64,000 bases of DNA from JBGSUZ01 sp963677505. Its GTDB lineage: Bacteria; Bacillota; Clostridia; Peptostreptococcales; Acidaminobacteraceae. Numbering within the stretch: position 1 is the stretch's first letter; every line of letters starts with the position of its first letter. The notes below the pieces were generated by a model. The model did not search any database and was not told the origin of the DNA. It saw nothing but the letters and a program-made list of their open reading frames with translations. The position numbers and the translations under genes were made by a program. The stretch lies in the NCBI GenBank assembly GCA_963677505.2, contig CAXXWB010000017.1:273365-337364 (forward strand). The letters are read 5' to 3'. Below, in pieces: positions 1 to 7,944 of this stretch.

Positions 1-37
1 GTCAATAAACAGATACCTATATTTGTGAAGTGTTCGT

Positions 38-799
38 TTACCCTTCATATCTTTGTCTAAAGACTTCGTACATTAAAATGGCTGCTGCTACAGATGCATT
101 CAACGAAGTGACGGCGCCTTTCATTGGAATTTTAACAACAAAGTCGCAATTTTCTTTGACCAGTCTGCTAATGCCTTCACCTTCGCTACCTACTACAATA
201 GCCATCTTGCCTTTAAGGTTAGCTTTGAAGTGTTCTGATGTGCCATCCATATCCGCCGCCGCTACCCAAATACCACGTTCTTTTAGCTTAGCGATGGTTT
301 GGTTAAGATTGCTTACACGGCATACTGGCACGTATTCAATTGCCCCTGCACTGGTTTTCGCAACCACAGCCGTTATGCCTACACTTCTACGTTTAGGAAT
401 AATAACACAATCTGCCCCTACGGCGTTTGCCGTCCTAATGATAGAACCTAAATTATGAGGGTCATTAATTTCATCACAAATGACGATGAAAGGATCTCTG
501 CCTTCCGCGTCCACTTTTGCCAAAACATCATCTAGTTCTGAATAATTATACGCCGCTACATAAGCGATAACCCCTTGATGATTGTCTGACTCTGAGATGC
601 TGTCTAATTTTGATCTTTCAACTTTTTGGATGATAAGACCCTTTTCCTTTGCCATAGCAATAATCTGTTTAACAGATCCTTCATTGGCACCACTGGCTAC
701 TAGTATTTTATTGATTTCTCTTCCTGCCTTGAGGGCTTCTAAAACTGGGTTTCTGCCTTCTATGATATCACTGTTTTTTTCTACCATTTGATCGTTCAT
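38..799 (-). CDS. rlmB: 23S rRNA 2'-O-methyltransferase, RlmB/TrmH family
   Basis: A 253-residue SPOUT methyltransferase expected to use SAM to 2'-O-methylate a guanosine in the 23S rRNA peptidyl-transferase loop (G2251 in E. coli for RlmB). Residues 10-80 resemble the small N-terminal substrate-binding domain. The knotted core shows NDPHNLGSIIRT at 112-123, VGSEGEGIS near 205 and IPMKGAVTSLNASVA near 225, which are the three TrmH motifs. The ATG at 799 follows GGAGGAA at good spacing. It is the last gene of the cysS-mrnC-thyX-rlmB run, the same position as in B. subtilis (yacO). The family also includes tRNA Gm18 methylases, but the context favours RlmB. Confidence 0.9.
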   Translation of the reverse strand: MNDQMVEKNSDIIEGRNPVLEALKAGREINKILVASGANEGSVKQIIAMAKEKGLIIQKVERSKLDSISESDNHQGVIAYVAAYNYSELDDVLAKVDAEGRDPFIVICDEINDPHNLGSIIRTANAVGADCVIIPKRRSVGITAVVAKTSAGAIEYVPVCRVSNLNQTIAKLKERGIWVAAADMDGTSEHFKANLKGKMAIVVGSEGEGISRLVKENCDFVVKIPMKGAVTSLNASVAAAILMYEVFRQRYEG

Positions 800-865
800 A
801 TTTCCTCCATAAATTAATTTTCTTACTATTATAAATATACTGAATTTGTAGCGATTGTTATATTC

Positions 866-1624
866 CTATAACTCTTTGTATTTTTTTCTAACCTGAACCA
901 CTTTCCCACAGGTCATAGCCCCTTCTGGACAAGGACCTTCCAAGCACTTTGGCCCTGCTGTTTTAAAGATTGTTGGCGCTACCTGCTTCACTGCCTTCAA
1001 CATGCCATCTGCAAGGTCCCTAATTTCCCACTGGGCTCTTTGGCAACAACGATGCTCAAAGAAATTGATGAGACTTCTGGCATTCATAGTCATAACAATT
1101 TTCGTTTCGCAAGCATTAGGAAAGACGTATCTGGCATCTTCAATGGCCATTTTTTCTCCTTGTTGCTTTGCCTTTTTTTCCTCTGTCCCAGTAGCTAAAA
1201 GGGCTTTTACATGACCCTCCATTAGAATTCCCACTAGAGCGTCATAAGATTTTTGGTCATGGACCATAGTCTCTTTAAACACTTTGAGGGCTTCTTCATT
1301 GTTTGCTATGGCTGGCGGTATAACATATTCAAATTGGTCCAGTTTCACATAGCGCTGAGATTGCTGAGAATATGACGCCATTCTATGCCTTACCAGCTGA
1401 TGGGTGAGTACGCGGCTAACGCCTTCAATGGCAAAGGTAAAACTCATATGCTCCAAAGGTGAATCATGTCCTAGTTCTACCAATTTATTTAGGAAGTTTT
1501 CTGTCTGCTCTTCTGTCAAACGATCCATCAACCCCGATGCGCCTGTTTTTGAGTAGCAAAGCTTCGCCGCCGCTGCCACCAGTTTTTCTGGTTCTTGGGT
1601 ATGTGCTATCATTTCAACTCTCAC
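866..1624 (-). CDS. thyX: FAD-dependent thymidylate synthase ThyX
   Basis: Makes dTMP from dUMP with methylene-tetrahydrofolate, FAD and NADPH. It replaces ThyA and leaves tetrahydrofolate, not dihydrofolate. The ThyX signature RHRMASYSQQSQRY is at about residues 79-92, and the C-terminal half carries the usual NARSLINFFEHRCCQRAQWEIR block. I place the start at the GTG at 1624 because AGGAGG lies 7 bases upstream; the longer frame from 1666 would begin inside the preceding terminator hairpin. This gives 252 residues. The gene sits between mrnC and rlmB, an insertion relative to the B. subtilis order, and a terminator-like hairpin separates it from mrnC. Confidence 0.92.
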   Translation of the reverse strand: MRVEMIAHTQEPEKLVAAAAKLCYSKTGASGLMDRLTEEQTENFLNKLVELGHDSPLEHMSFTFAIEGVSRVLTHQLVRHRMASYSQQSQRYVKLDQFEYVIPPAIANNEEALKVFKETMVHDQKSYDALVGILMEGHVKALLATGTEEKKAKQQGEKMAIEDARYVFPNACETKIVMTMNARSLINFFEHRCCQRAQWEIRDLADGMLKAVKQVAPTIFKTAGPKCLEGPCPEGAMTCGKVVQVRKKYKEL

Positions 1625-1649
1625 AATCAAGCCTCCTCTTTTCATTGAT

Positions 1650-1684
1650 AAAAACTGCTCCAGCAATAAGCACGGAGCAGTTTC
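1650..1684 (-). terminator. Hairpin with T-run between mrnC and thyX
   Basis: Nine-base arms (AACTGCTCC 1653-1661 and GGAGCAGTT 1674-1682) with a run of T on the minus strand just after. It lies immediately downstream of the mrnC stop, so it may end or attenuate transcription before thyX. Confidence 0.6.
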
Positions 1685-1687
1685 TCT

Positions 1688-2164
1688 TTATTCGTAAGGT
1701 TGTTCTTTTTGCTTTTTAGATGCCTGCAGTTCAATTTCACCAATTTCGATGGCTTTGGTAACAATTTCAACCAATCGTTCTTCCTTTCCAGTCAGAAACA
1801 GCCATCCTAAAAGGGCTTCAAAACCCGTTGCCTGACGGTATTCTCCAACTGAAGTGTTTTTAGGAACCGTAGCACTTTTTTGGTTACGTCCTCTTTTCAC
1901 AACTATGAGTTCTTCCTCTGTCAGCTGGCTTTGTATTTCTCTCACAACTTTTGCTTGTGCTGTGGCCTTAATCATCTTCACCACTCTTTGGTTCAGGTGA
2001 TTGATTGTGCCGTTATATTTTGAGATGACATAGGTCCTGACCATAATTTCATGAATGCCATCGCCGATGTACGCAAGGGCTAACGGATTCATCATACGGA
2101 GCTTTCCCTCATCTATTTCTGGTACGTTCGTTGTTCTTAGCAGTGCTTTGCAAAGTTCGTTCAA
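1688..2164 (-). CDS. mrnC: Mini-ribonuclease 3 (MrnC)
   Basis: Small RNase III-type endonuclease without the dsRNA-binding domain, 158 residues. In B. subtilis it matures the ends of 23S rRNA. The catalytic helix NPLALAYIGDGIHEIMVRTYV (starting near residue 26; the match breaks no more than one or two consensus positions) and the later ATGFEALLGWLFL segment with its acidic residue are visible. The frame opens at a TTG preceded by GAGGTGAT, with no in-frame ATG nearby. It lies 17 bases after cysS, in the conserved cysS-mrnC-rlmB order. Confidence 0.88.
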   Translation of the reverse strand: MNELCKALLRTTNVPEIDEGKLRMMNPLALAYIGDGIHEIMVRTYVISKYNGTINHLNQRVVKMIKATAQAKVVREIQSQLTEEELIVVKRGRNQKSATVPKNTSVGEYRQATGFEALLGWLFLTGKEERLVEIVTKAIEIGEIELQASKKQKEQPYE

Positions 2165-2181
2165 AAGAAACCATCACCTCA

Positions 2182-3582
2182 TTATTTTTTAGCATAAGAC
2201 CATTTAACGCCTTGTGGTGTATCTTCCAGAACTACATTTTTCTCTTTAAGAATATCTCTGATTTCATCTGAACGAGCAAAATCCTTTGCCTTTCTGGCTG
2301 CTTGACGCTCTGCGATTAAATCTTCAATTTCTTGGTCCAAACTTCCTTTTGTCTTTGAAAGAATCCCCAATACAGAAGTCAGTTCAATTAAAAGTTCATG
2401 GGCTTTTTGAAGGTATTCAAGAGCCGTTTCAGGCTTAACTTGAGTATTAACTTCTCTAACCAGCTCAAAAATGGCTGCAATGGCATCCGCTGTGTTCACG
2501 TCATCATCCATGGCATTCATAAAGTTGTCTCTGTATTTAGAAAGACCTGCTAGTGCTGTCGCTTCATCTGCTGTCAATCCTCTATTTTGTGCCAAATCTA
2601 TGTGATATTCTAAATTTTCTTTGGCATTGTAAAGTCTTTCAAGACCATTTGCAGAGGCCTCAATTAAATCTCTGCTGAAATTGATTGGATTTCTGTAATG
2701 GGCTTGTAAAATGAACATTCTAAGAACTTCACCATCAAAATCTTCTAAAATTTCTCTTACTGTAAAGAAGTTGTTCTTAGATTTTGACATTTTCTCATTA
2801 TTGATGTTGATGTACCCGTTGTGCATCCAATAATTTGAAAACGTCTTACCCGAGTATGCCTCAGATTGAGCGATTTCATTTTCATGATGGGGGAACATCA
2901 AATCTTGACCCCCACAGTGGATATCAATGGTTTCCCCAAGGTACTTGGTGCTCATCACAGAACATTCAATATGCCAACCAGGACGCCCTTCTCCCCATGG
3001 AGACACCCAAGAAGGTTCTCCCGGCTTTTTCGCTTTCCAGAGTACAAAGTCCATAGGATTTTTCTTTTGTTCGTTGACTTCAATTCTCGCACCCATTTCA
3101 AGGTCTTCTAAGTTTTGCTTAGAGAGTTTTCCATAAGTATCAAACCGTTTCGTATCAAAATAGACATCGCCATTAGACGCATAGGCGTAGCCCTTTTGAA
3201 CTAAAACTTCAATAAAAGCAATAATTTCTTCAATGGTGTCTGTTACTTTCGGGTGAACGGTTGCACGGTGTATACCTAATGCATCTGCGTCTTTAAAGTA
3301 TTCTGCAATATATTTTTCGCTGACTTCTAAGCTGTTTAGTTTTTCTTCATTGGCGCGGTTGATAATCTTATCATCTACGTCGGTGAAGTTTTGAATGTAA
3401 TTAACTTCATATCCTCTATATTCCAAATATCTTCTGAAAGTATCAAAGACTGTGAAGGGTCTTGCGTTTCCGATATGGAAATAGTTATAGACCGTTGGAC
3501 CACAGACATACATTCTCACTTTGTTAGGCTCGATGGTCTGAAACTCTTCTTTTTTGCGGGTAAGGCTGTTATAAATCTTCAT
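2182..3582 (-). CDS. cysS: Cysteinyl-tRNA synthetase
   Basis: Class I aminoacyl-tRNA synthetase of 466 residues charging tRNA-Cys. The HIGH-type motif FHIGNARPF and the zinc ligand in CGPTVYNYFHIGN are at about residues 28-43. The other zinc ligands are in WHIECSVMS and PHHENEIAQSEA, and KMSKSKNNF is the KMSKS loop near residue 265. The C-terminal DALR-like helical domain is complete. ATG 3582 follows GGAGGGAATCGT. The gene lies 30 bases downstream of gltX. cysE, which separates gltX and cysS in B. subtilis, is absent. Confidence 0.96.
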   Translation of the reverse strand: MKIYNSLTRKKEEFQTIEPNKVRMYVCGPTVYNYFHIGNARPFTVFDTFRRYLEYRGYEVNYIQNFTDVDDKIINRANEEKLNSLEVSEKYIAEYFKDADALGIHRATVHPKVTDTIEEIIAFIEVLVQKGYAYASNGDVYFDTKRFDTYGKLSKQNLEDLEMGARIEVNEQKKNPMDFVLWKAKKPGEPSWVSPWGEGRPGWHIECSVMSTKYLGETIDIHCGGQDLMFPHHENEIAQSEAYSGKTFSNYWMHNGYININNEKMSKSKNNFFTVREILEDFDGEVLRMFILQAHYRNPINFSRDLIEASANGLERLYNAKENLEYHIDLAQNRGLTADEATALAGLSKYRDNFMNAMDDDVNTADAIAAIFELVREVNTQVKPETALEYLQKAHELLIELTSVLGILSKTKGSLDQEIEDLIAERQAARKAKDFARSDEIRDILKEKNVVLEDTPQGVKWSYAKK

Positions 3583-3612
3583 ACGATTCCCTCCTCCGTT
3601 GAGTCAAAATGT

Positions 3613-5097
3613 TTATTTTCCAATTGTTTTTAAAGTATGTTCAAGGCGTTTGATTAAAAGATCTTTGCCTAAAAGTTCGATGATGGCTACAAGGTCTGGT
3701 CCATGCAATTGACCTGAAATTGCGGCTCTGACAGGCATAAAGAGATTTTTACCTTTAACGCCTGTTTCTTTTTGAATAGCTTTCATGACAGTGCTTGCAA
3801 ATGCTTGGTCTACTGTTTCTGTCCCTTCAACCAATGTTTTGAAGCAGCTGATCACAACAGGCGCCTCTTCAATTTTTAACATTTCAAGGGTTTCTTCATT
3901 TTCAGGTTCAACCGTTTCACCTATAAACATTGGAACCAAATTAGTCACTTCAGCAAGGTAATTCATGCTGTCTTGAGAAAGTTTCGTAATGGTTTTCATG
4001 AAGTCTCTTTTTGCTTCGATTTCATTTTCAAGGACGTATCCTTTTTCAACAAAGTAAGGAATACAGAGTTCTGTCAAAGCATCTAAATCCATTTCCTTGA
4101 TGTAAAGACCGTTCATCCAATTGAGTTTGTTCACGTCAAAGACGCCACCTGATTTTGAAACTCTGTCTAGAGAGAATTTCTCAATCATTTCAGCCATCGT
4201 CATTTTTTCGCTGTTATCTTCTGGGCTCCAACCTACAAGTGCAACGTAATTAATTAAAGCTTCTGGTAAGTATCCCTTAACTTTAAAATCTTCAACAGCT
4301 ACATCGCCTTGACGTTTTGAAAGCTTTTTCTTTTCAATGTTGAGAATGTTTGGGAGGTGAACAAATTGTGGTGCTTCCCATCCAAAGGCTTCGTAAAGAT
4401 ATACGTGTTTTGGCGTCGACGACAACCACTCTTCTCCACGAATAACGTGGGTAATTCCCATAAGGTGATCGTCTACAATTACTGCCATGTGATAGGTTGG
4501 GAACCCATCTTGTTTCATAAGCACTTGGTCGTCTAACTCATCTGTATTAAAAGTCACGACGCCACGAACTGCATCATCAAAAGTAATTTCTCTATTTTCA
4601 GGAAGTCTGAGACGAACCACGTGTGGCTCTCCTGCCGCTACTCTTTTTCTAGCGTCTTCCAAGCTGATATTGCGACAATGTCCGTCGTATTTAGCCGTTT
4701 GGCCTTCAGCTTTTTGGGCTTCTCTAACCTTTTCTAAGCGCTCTCTGTCACAGAAGCAGTAATAAGCTTTGCCTGCTTCAAGTAGTTGCTCTGCGTATTT
4801 TCCGTATAATTCCAATCTTTCTGATTGTACATACGGTCCAAAATTTCCTATTTGGAGCACTTCTCCCTTTTCCCCAAGACATGGGCCTTCAACATGGTTT
4901 ACGCCTGCCCATTTCATGGCATCTAACATGCCTTCAACAGCACCTTCTACCAATCGGGTTCTGTCTGTATCTTCTACTCTGAGAATGTATTCTCCATTGT
5001 TTTTCATTGCAAATAAATAGTTATAAAGGGCTGTTCTTAAACTTCCAATATGAACAAAACCCGTAGGGCTTGGTGCAAATCTGACTCTAACTGACAT
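3613..5097 (-). CDS. gltX: Glutamyl-tRNA synthetase
   Basis: Class I synthetase of 494 residues, normal length. The N-terminal VRFAPSPTGFVHIGSLRTAL carries the HIGH motif and KKLSKRQGDVAV near 255 is the KMSKS loop. The insert CYYCFCDRE-type region at about 112-118 suggests the zinc-binding portion of the family. Bacteria without GlnRS often use a non-discriminating GltX; the sequence alone does not decide that. It starts at ATG 5097 after AGGAGGAAAATCAT and has its own promoter-like site at 5172-5201. Confidence 0.95.
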   Translation of the reverse strand: MSVRVRFAPSPTGFVHIGSLRTALYNYLFAMKNNGEYILRVEDTDRTRLVEGAVEGMLDAMKWAGVNHVEGPCLGEKGEVLQIGNFGPYVQSERLELYGKYAEQLLEAGKAYYCFCDRERLEKVREAQKAEGQTAKYDGHCRNISLEDARKRVAAGEPHVVRLRLPENREITFDDAVRGVVTFNTDELDDQVLMKQDGFPTYHMAVIVDDHLMGITHVIRGEEWLSSTPKHVYLYEAFGWEAPQFVHLPNILNIEKKKLSKRQGDVAVEDFKVKGYLPEALINYVALVGWSPEDNSEKMTMAEMIEKFSLDRVSKSGGVFDVNKLNWMNGLYIKEMDLDALTELCIPYFVEKGYVLENEIEAKRDFMKTITKLSQDSMNYLAEVTNLVPMFIGETVEPENEETLEMLKIEEAPVVISCFKTLVEGTETVDQAFASTVMKAIQKETGVKGKNLFMPVRAAISGQLHGPDLVAIIELLGKDLLIKRLEHTLKTIGK

Positions 5098-5171
5098 ATG
5101 ATTTTCCTCCTATTTTATAGCACTGGGCTCTTGAATTTCTGTTATTCCTGTAAAAATGTATATATCACTTT

Positions 5172-5201
5172 ATCATAGCATATTTTGTATAGCACCTTCA
5201 A
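5172..5201 (-). promoter_or_regulatory. Sigma-A-like promoter for gltX
   Basis: TTGAAG (5196-5201) and TATGAT (5172-5177) separated by 18 bases on the minus strand, about 75 bases before the gltX start and after the terminator of the preceding gene. Confidence 0.55.
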
Positions 5202-5213
5202 TCGTTTAATCCT

Positions 5214-5254
5214 GCAAAAAAGCCGGCCAATCCCTTAGGACCAAGCCGACTTTC
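5214..5254 (-). terminator. Rho-independent terminator after the proS/cysteine-rich unit
   Basis: Arms AAAGTCGGC and GCCGGCTTT (one G.T pair) are followed by TTTTTT on the minus strand. It lies just past the stop of the small cysteine-rich gene and before the gltX promoter. Confidence 0.75.
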
Positions 5255-5276
5255 AATGTAGATTTAAAAGACTTAA

Positions 5277-5534
5277 TTATTTTTTGCCCCGTTCCATAAC
5301 CAATCCCATTTTGCTCATAATATGGTCATATCCCTTTGGTCCATGAGGCAATGTACAATCGGTACAATCTTTGATCCCGCTCTCTCCGTATTTAAAGTTA
5401 CCACCACAATCTTCTTTTAAAAGGTAAAGTGGGCAATAACAGAATAAGCAATTAAAAGTGCTTTCATCGGCTACTTTATGGCATGGAAAGAACTCACATT
5501 TGAGGTGTTGATTAAACTTGTAATTTTCACTCAC
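5277..5534 (-). CDS. Small cysteine-rich (zinc-finger-like) protein
   Basis: An 85-residue protein with nine cysteines: CEFFPCH near the N-terminus, CLFCYCPLYLLKEDCGG in the middle and CTDCTLPHGP near the C-terminus. This matches the 'cysteine-rich small domain' family (PF04071), which is often found near cobalamin genes but has no settled function. It probably binds metal. The frame can be read from two ATGs at 5552, but AGGAGG lies after them and 6 bases before a GTG at 5534, so GTG 5534 is the likely start. It follows proS by about 27 bases and shares its transcript. Confidence 0.75.
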   Translation of the reverse strand: MSENYKFNQHLKCEFFPCHKVADESTFNCLFCYCPLYLLKEDCGGNFKYGESGIKDCTDCTLPHGPKGYDHIMSKMGLVMERGKK

Positions 5535-5561
5535 AGGGCGCCTCCTCATCATATTAGCTCT

Positions 5562-7007
5562 CTAGTAAGATTTCGCAACGTATACCATGGATTTTGCAGG
5601 CTTTCCACAGAAGTGACAAGTATCTCCTAAGTTTTCTTGTTCAAAAGGCATACAGCGAATCGTCGCAGCCGTATCAGCTTTAATTTTGTCTTCACATTCC
5701 CTTTCGCCACACCACATCGCCTTGGCGAAACCGGCTTGGGTTGACATTTTTTCCACAAATTCTTCGTAACTTTTAAATGTAAAGGTCATTTTGTCTCTAT
5801 GGATAGTGGCTCTTTCTAATAGATTATTGTGAATTTCATCTAAGAGCTCAACTATTTTATCTGAGAAACCTTCTAACTGGATTGGTTCCTTAGTTAAATT
5901 GTCTCTTCTGCCAACCATGGCTTGATTCTTTTCGATGTCTTTTGGTCCAATTTCTACTCTGACTGGGACACCTTTCATTTCATATTCGTTGAACTTCCAG
6001 CCTGGGCTGTAGTTGGTGTCATCGTTGAGTTCTACTCGAAGACCTTTTGACTCCAACTCTTTTTTGAGTTCATAAGCTTTGTCTAAGACCCCTTCTTTGT
6101 TTTGGGCAATTGGGATGATGACGACTTGAGTAGGCGCTACTCTAGGTGGCAATACAAGTCCTCTATTGTCACTATGAACCATAATCAGACCGCCAATCAA
6201 TCTTGTAGAAACGCCCCAAGACGTATGATGAGGGTGTTCTAACTCTCCTGTCCTACCAAGGAATGTAATGTCAAACGCCTTGGTAAAATGTTGAGCTAGG
6301 TTATGAGATGTGCCTGATTGAAGGGCTTTTCCATCGTGCATGAGGGCTTCAATGGTATAGGTTGCATGGGCCCCTGCAAATTTTTCTTTTTCACTTTTCA
6401 GCCCTGCTACCATAGGAATAGCCAACAAGTTTTCTGCCATTTCTCTGTAAATACCCAGCATTTGAAGGGTTTCTGCCTGTGCTTCTTCTGCCGTTTCATG
6501 AAGGGTATGACCTTCTTGCCATAAGAATTCTGATGTTCTGAGGAAAGGTCTTGTCGCCTTTTCCCATCTGACAACCGAACACCATTGATTGTTTAAGTAT
6601 GGCAGTTCTCTGTAGGATTTGAGCCATCTTGAATACATTTCGCAGATAATGGTTTCTGAAGTTGGTCTCACACATAGACGTTCCGCTAATTCTTCTTTTC
6701 CACCATGAGTAACCCACGCTACTTCAGGCGCGAAACCTTCTACGTGCTCTTTTTCTTTGTTGAGTAAACTCTCTGGGATCAAGAGTGGGAAGTACATATT
6801 TTTATGGCCTGTCGCTTTGAATCTTTTGTCTAAATGGGCCTGAATATTTTCCCAGATAGCATATCCGTAGGGCTTAATAACCATAAATCCTTTTACAGGA
6901 GAATAGTCTACCAAATCTGTTTTTCTAATAACATCTGTGTACCACTGAGCAAAGTCATCTTCCATTTTTGTTATTTCTTTTACAAATGCTTCATCATTTC
7001 TTGCCAT
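5562..7007 (-). CDS. proS: Prolyl-tRNA synthetase, archaeal/eukaryote-type (short form)
   Basis: Class II synthetase of 481 residues charging tRNA-Pro. It lacks the editing insertion of the roughly 570-residue bacterial form, so it belongs to the shorter type seen in many Clostridia. Motif 2 region TRPFLRTSEFLWQEGHT is near residues 150-166 and the class II motif 3 lies after LEHPHHTSWGVSTRLIGG. The C-terminus has the extra cysteine-rich domain typical of this type (CGERECEDKIKADTAATIRC ... CHFCGKPA). ATG 7007 follows AGGAGGCTAAAAAA. The gene is preceded by a T-box leader and has its own promoter. Confidence 0.95.
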   Translation of the reverse strand: MARNDEAFVKEITKMEDDFAQWYTDVIRKTDLVDYSPVKGFMVIKPYGYAIWENIQAHLDKRFKATGHKNMYFPLLIPESLLNKEKEHVEGFAPEVAWVTHGGKEELAERLCVRPTSETIICEMYSRWLKSYRELPYLNNQWCSVVRWEKATRPFLRTSEFLWQEGHTLHETAEEAQAETLQMLGIYREMAENLLAIPMVAGLKSEKEKFAGAHATYTIEALMHDGKALQSGTSHNLAQHFTKAFDITFLGRTGELEHPHHTSWGVSTRLIGGLIMVHSDNRGLVLPPRVAPTQVVIIPIAQNKEGVLDKAYELKKELESKGLRVELNDDTNYSPGWKFNEYEMKGVPVRVEIGPKDIEKNQAMVGRRDNLTKEPIQLEGFSDKIVELLDEIHNNLLERATIHRDKMTFTFKSYEEFVEKMSTQAGFAKAMWCGERECEDKIKADTAATIRCMPFEQENLGDTCHFCGKPAKSMVYVAKSY

Positions 7008-7082
7008 TTTTTTAGCCTCCTATTTTTTTGAATATCCGTCTATTTGAATACCCCTTTGTCTACTCCACACACTAAAAAACAA

Positions 7083-7368
7083 ACGCAAAAAACCCCGGCT
7101 CTATAAGCTAGAGGCGGGGTGACGCGGTACCACTCTAATTGACGAAAGTGTCATTCGAAAATCTTAGAATCAAGCTCTCGAAGACATTCGTCATCTTCAT
7201 ACAGCTATAACGGGCTGTTCCCGTGTGTTTGCACAAACTCCAGAGTAGGTTCGACCAGTGCTTAACTGTGAAATCTCTCAGCAAGGTTGTGCCCTAGGCA
7301 TTTCCTTGATTTCACTCTCTTTACAGTGCTTACACTTGTCTACTGGCTCTTTCAAAGTCAAATATCCA
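7083..7368 (-). promoter_or_regulatory. T-box riboswitch leader, proline type, controlling proS
   Basis: On the minus strand the leader contains the T-box AGAGTGGTACCGCGT (7136-7122), followed by a terminator with arms CCCCGCCTCTAG and its GGGG partner plus T-run (7119-7085). Upstream is a Stem I with an apical CAAGG...CCTTG hairpin. In the specifier position (7249-7247) the context is GAACCTACTC, giving codon CCU followed by A, the purine expected after the specifier. CCU is a proline codon and the next gene is proS. Uncharged tRNA-Pro should stabilise the antiterminator and switch on proS and the small cysteine-rich gene. Confidence 0.9.
7085..7120 (-). terminator. Regulated terminator of the proS T-box
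   Basis: GC-rich hairpin (CCCC...GGGG arms around CTATAAGCTAG-type stem) followed by TTTTTTG on the minus strand. It overlaps the 3' side of the T-box antiterminator, as expected for the OFF state. Confidence 0.85.
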
Positions 7369-7381
7369 TATATATGGGTTT

Positions 7382-7410
7382 ACTATATACGCTGTTGACC
7401 TACTTGTCAA
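7382..7410 (-). promoter_or_regulatory. Strong sigma-A-like promoter for the proS T-box transcript
   Basis: TTGACA (7410-7405) and TATAGT (7387-7382) with exactly 17 bases between. Transcription should start near 7375, just before the T-box Stem I. The -35 hexamer is part of the first palindromic repeat unit of the 7394-7471 array, so anything binding that palindrome would cover the promoter. Confidence 0.75.
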
Positions 7411-7471
7411 CACGTTTGCTGTTGACCTACTTGTCAACACGTTTGCTGTTGACCTACTTGTCAACAGCAAC
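7394..7471. repeat. Three tandem 27-bp units, each an 18-bp palindrome
   Basis: Identical 27-bp units at 7394-7420 and 7421-7447 and a partial third at 7448-7466. Each contains GTTGAC-6-GTCAAC. The outer flanks (CTATATAcGCTG and CAGCaaCTATATAG) are also near mirror images, so the whole block 7383-7479 is a large imperfect palindrome. It begins right after the ispF stop codon. The palindromes overlap -35 hexamers on both strands. Confidence 0.9.
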
Positions 7472-7477
7472 TATATA
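7449..7477 (+). promoter_or_regulatory. Mirror-image promoter-like site reading antisense into ispF
   Basis: TTGACC (7449-7454), 17-base spacer, TATATA (7472-7477) on the plus strand. It arises from the symmetry of the repeat block and would produce an antisense transcript of ispF if active. Activity is not shown by sequence. Confidence 0.4.
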
Positions 7478-7944
7478 GCTTGCATTAAAACCACCGCAGT
7501 GGCAGAAATGCCTTCTTCGCGGCCTTCAAAACCTAGCTTTTCAGTGGTTGTCGCCTTGATGCTCACTTGAGATAAATGCCCTTCTAAAACCTCTGCGAGA
7601 CAGATGCGCATTTCTTCAATATAAGGCGCTAACTTAGGCTTTTGCGCTGCAATGGTCGTATCTAAATTTCCAAGTTTATAACCGTGTTCATGGCAAATTG
7701 CCACCACTTTTCTTAAAAGCTCAATGCTGTCGGCGCCTTTATACTGTTGGTCGGTGTCTGGAAAATGTTTTCCAATGTCCCCAAGTGCAAGAGCACCCAG
7801 CATAGCATCCATAATGGCGTGAGTCAAAACATCGGCATCTGAATGTCCTAATAGTCCCATTGTATGAGGAATTTCTACGCCACCTAAAATCAATTTTCGA
7901 TCTTCTACCAACTGATGGACATCGTATCCAAATCCTATTCTCAT
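7471..7944 (-). CDS. ispF: 2-C-methyl-D-erythritol 2,4-cyclodiphosphate synthase
   Basis: Fifth enzyme of the MEP isoprenoid pathway; cyclises CDP-ME-2-phosphate with loss of CMP. It has 157 residues, the full family length. The metal ligands are in GYDVHQL (D8, H10) and HSDADV near residue 42, and TTTEKLGFEGR near residue 132 is the conserved CMP/substrate segment. The start overlaps the stop of ispD (ATGA), so the two are translationally coupled. It ends at the edge of the palindromic repeat array. Confidence 0.96.
   Translation of the reverse strand: MRIGFGYDVHQLVEDRKLILGGVEIPHTMGLLGHSDADVLTHAIMDAMLGALALGDIGKHFPDTDQQYKGADSIELLRKVVAICHEHGYKLGNLDTTIAAQKPKLAPYIEEMRICLAEVLEGHLSQVSIKATTTEKLGFEGREEGISATAVVLMQAI

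Noticed and set aside
7394..7471. CRISPR-like reading of the 27-bp repeats
   Set aside because: Units are directly abutting with no unique spacers and no cas genes; they are promoter-region palindromes.
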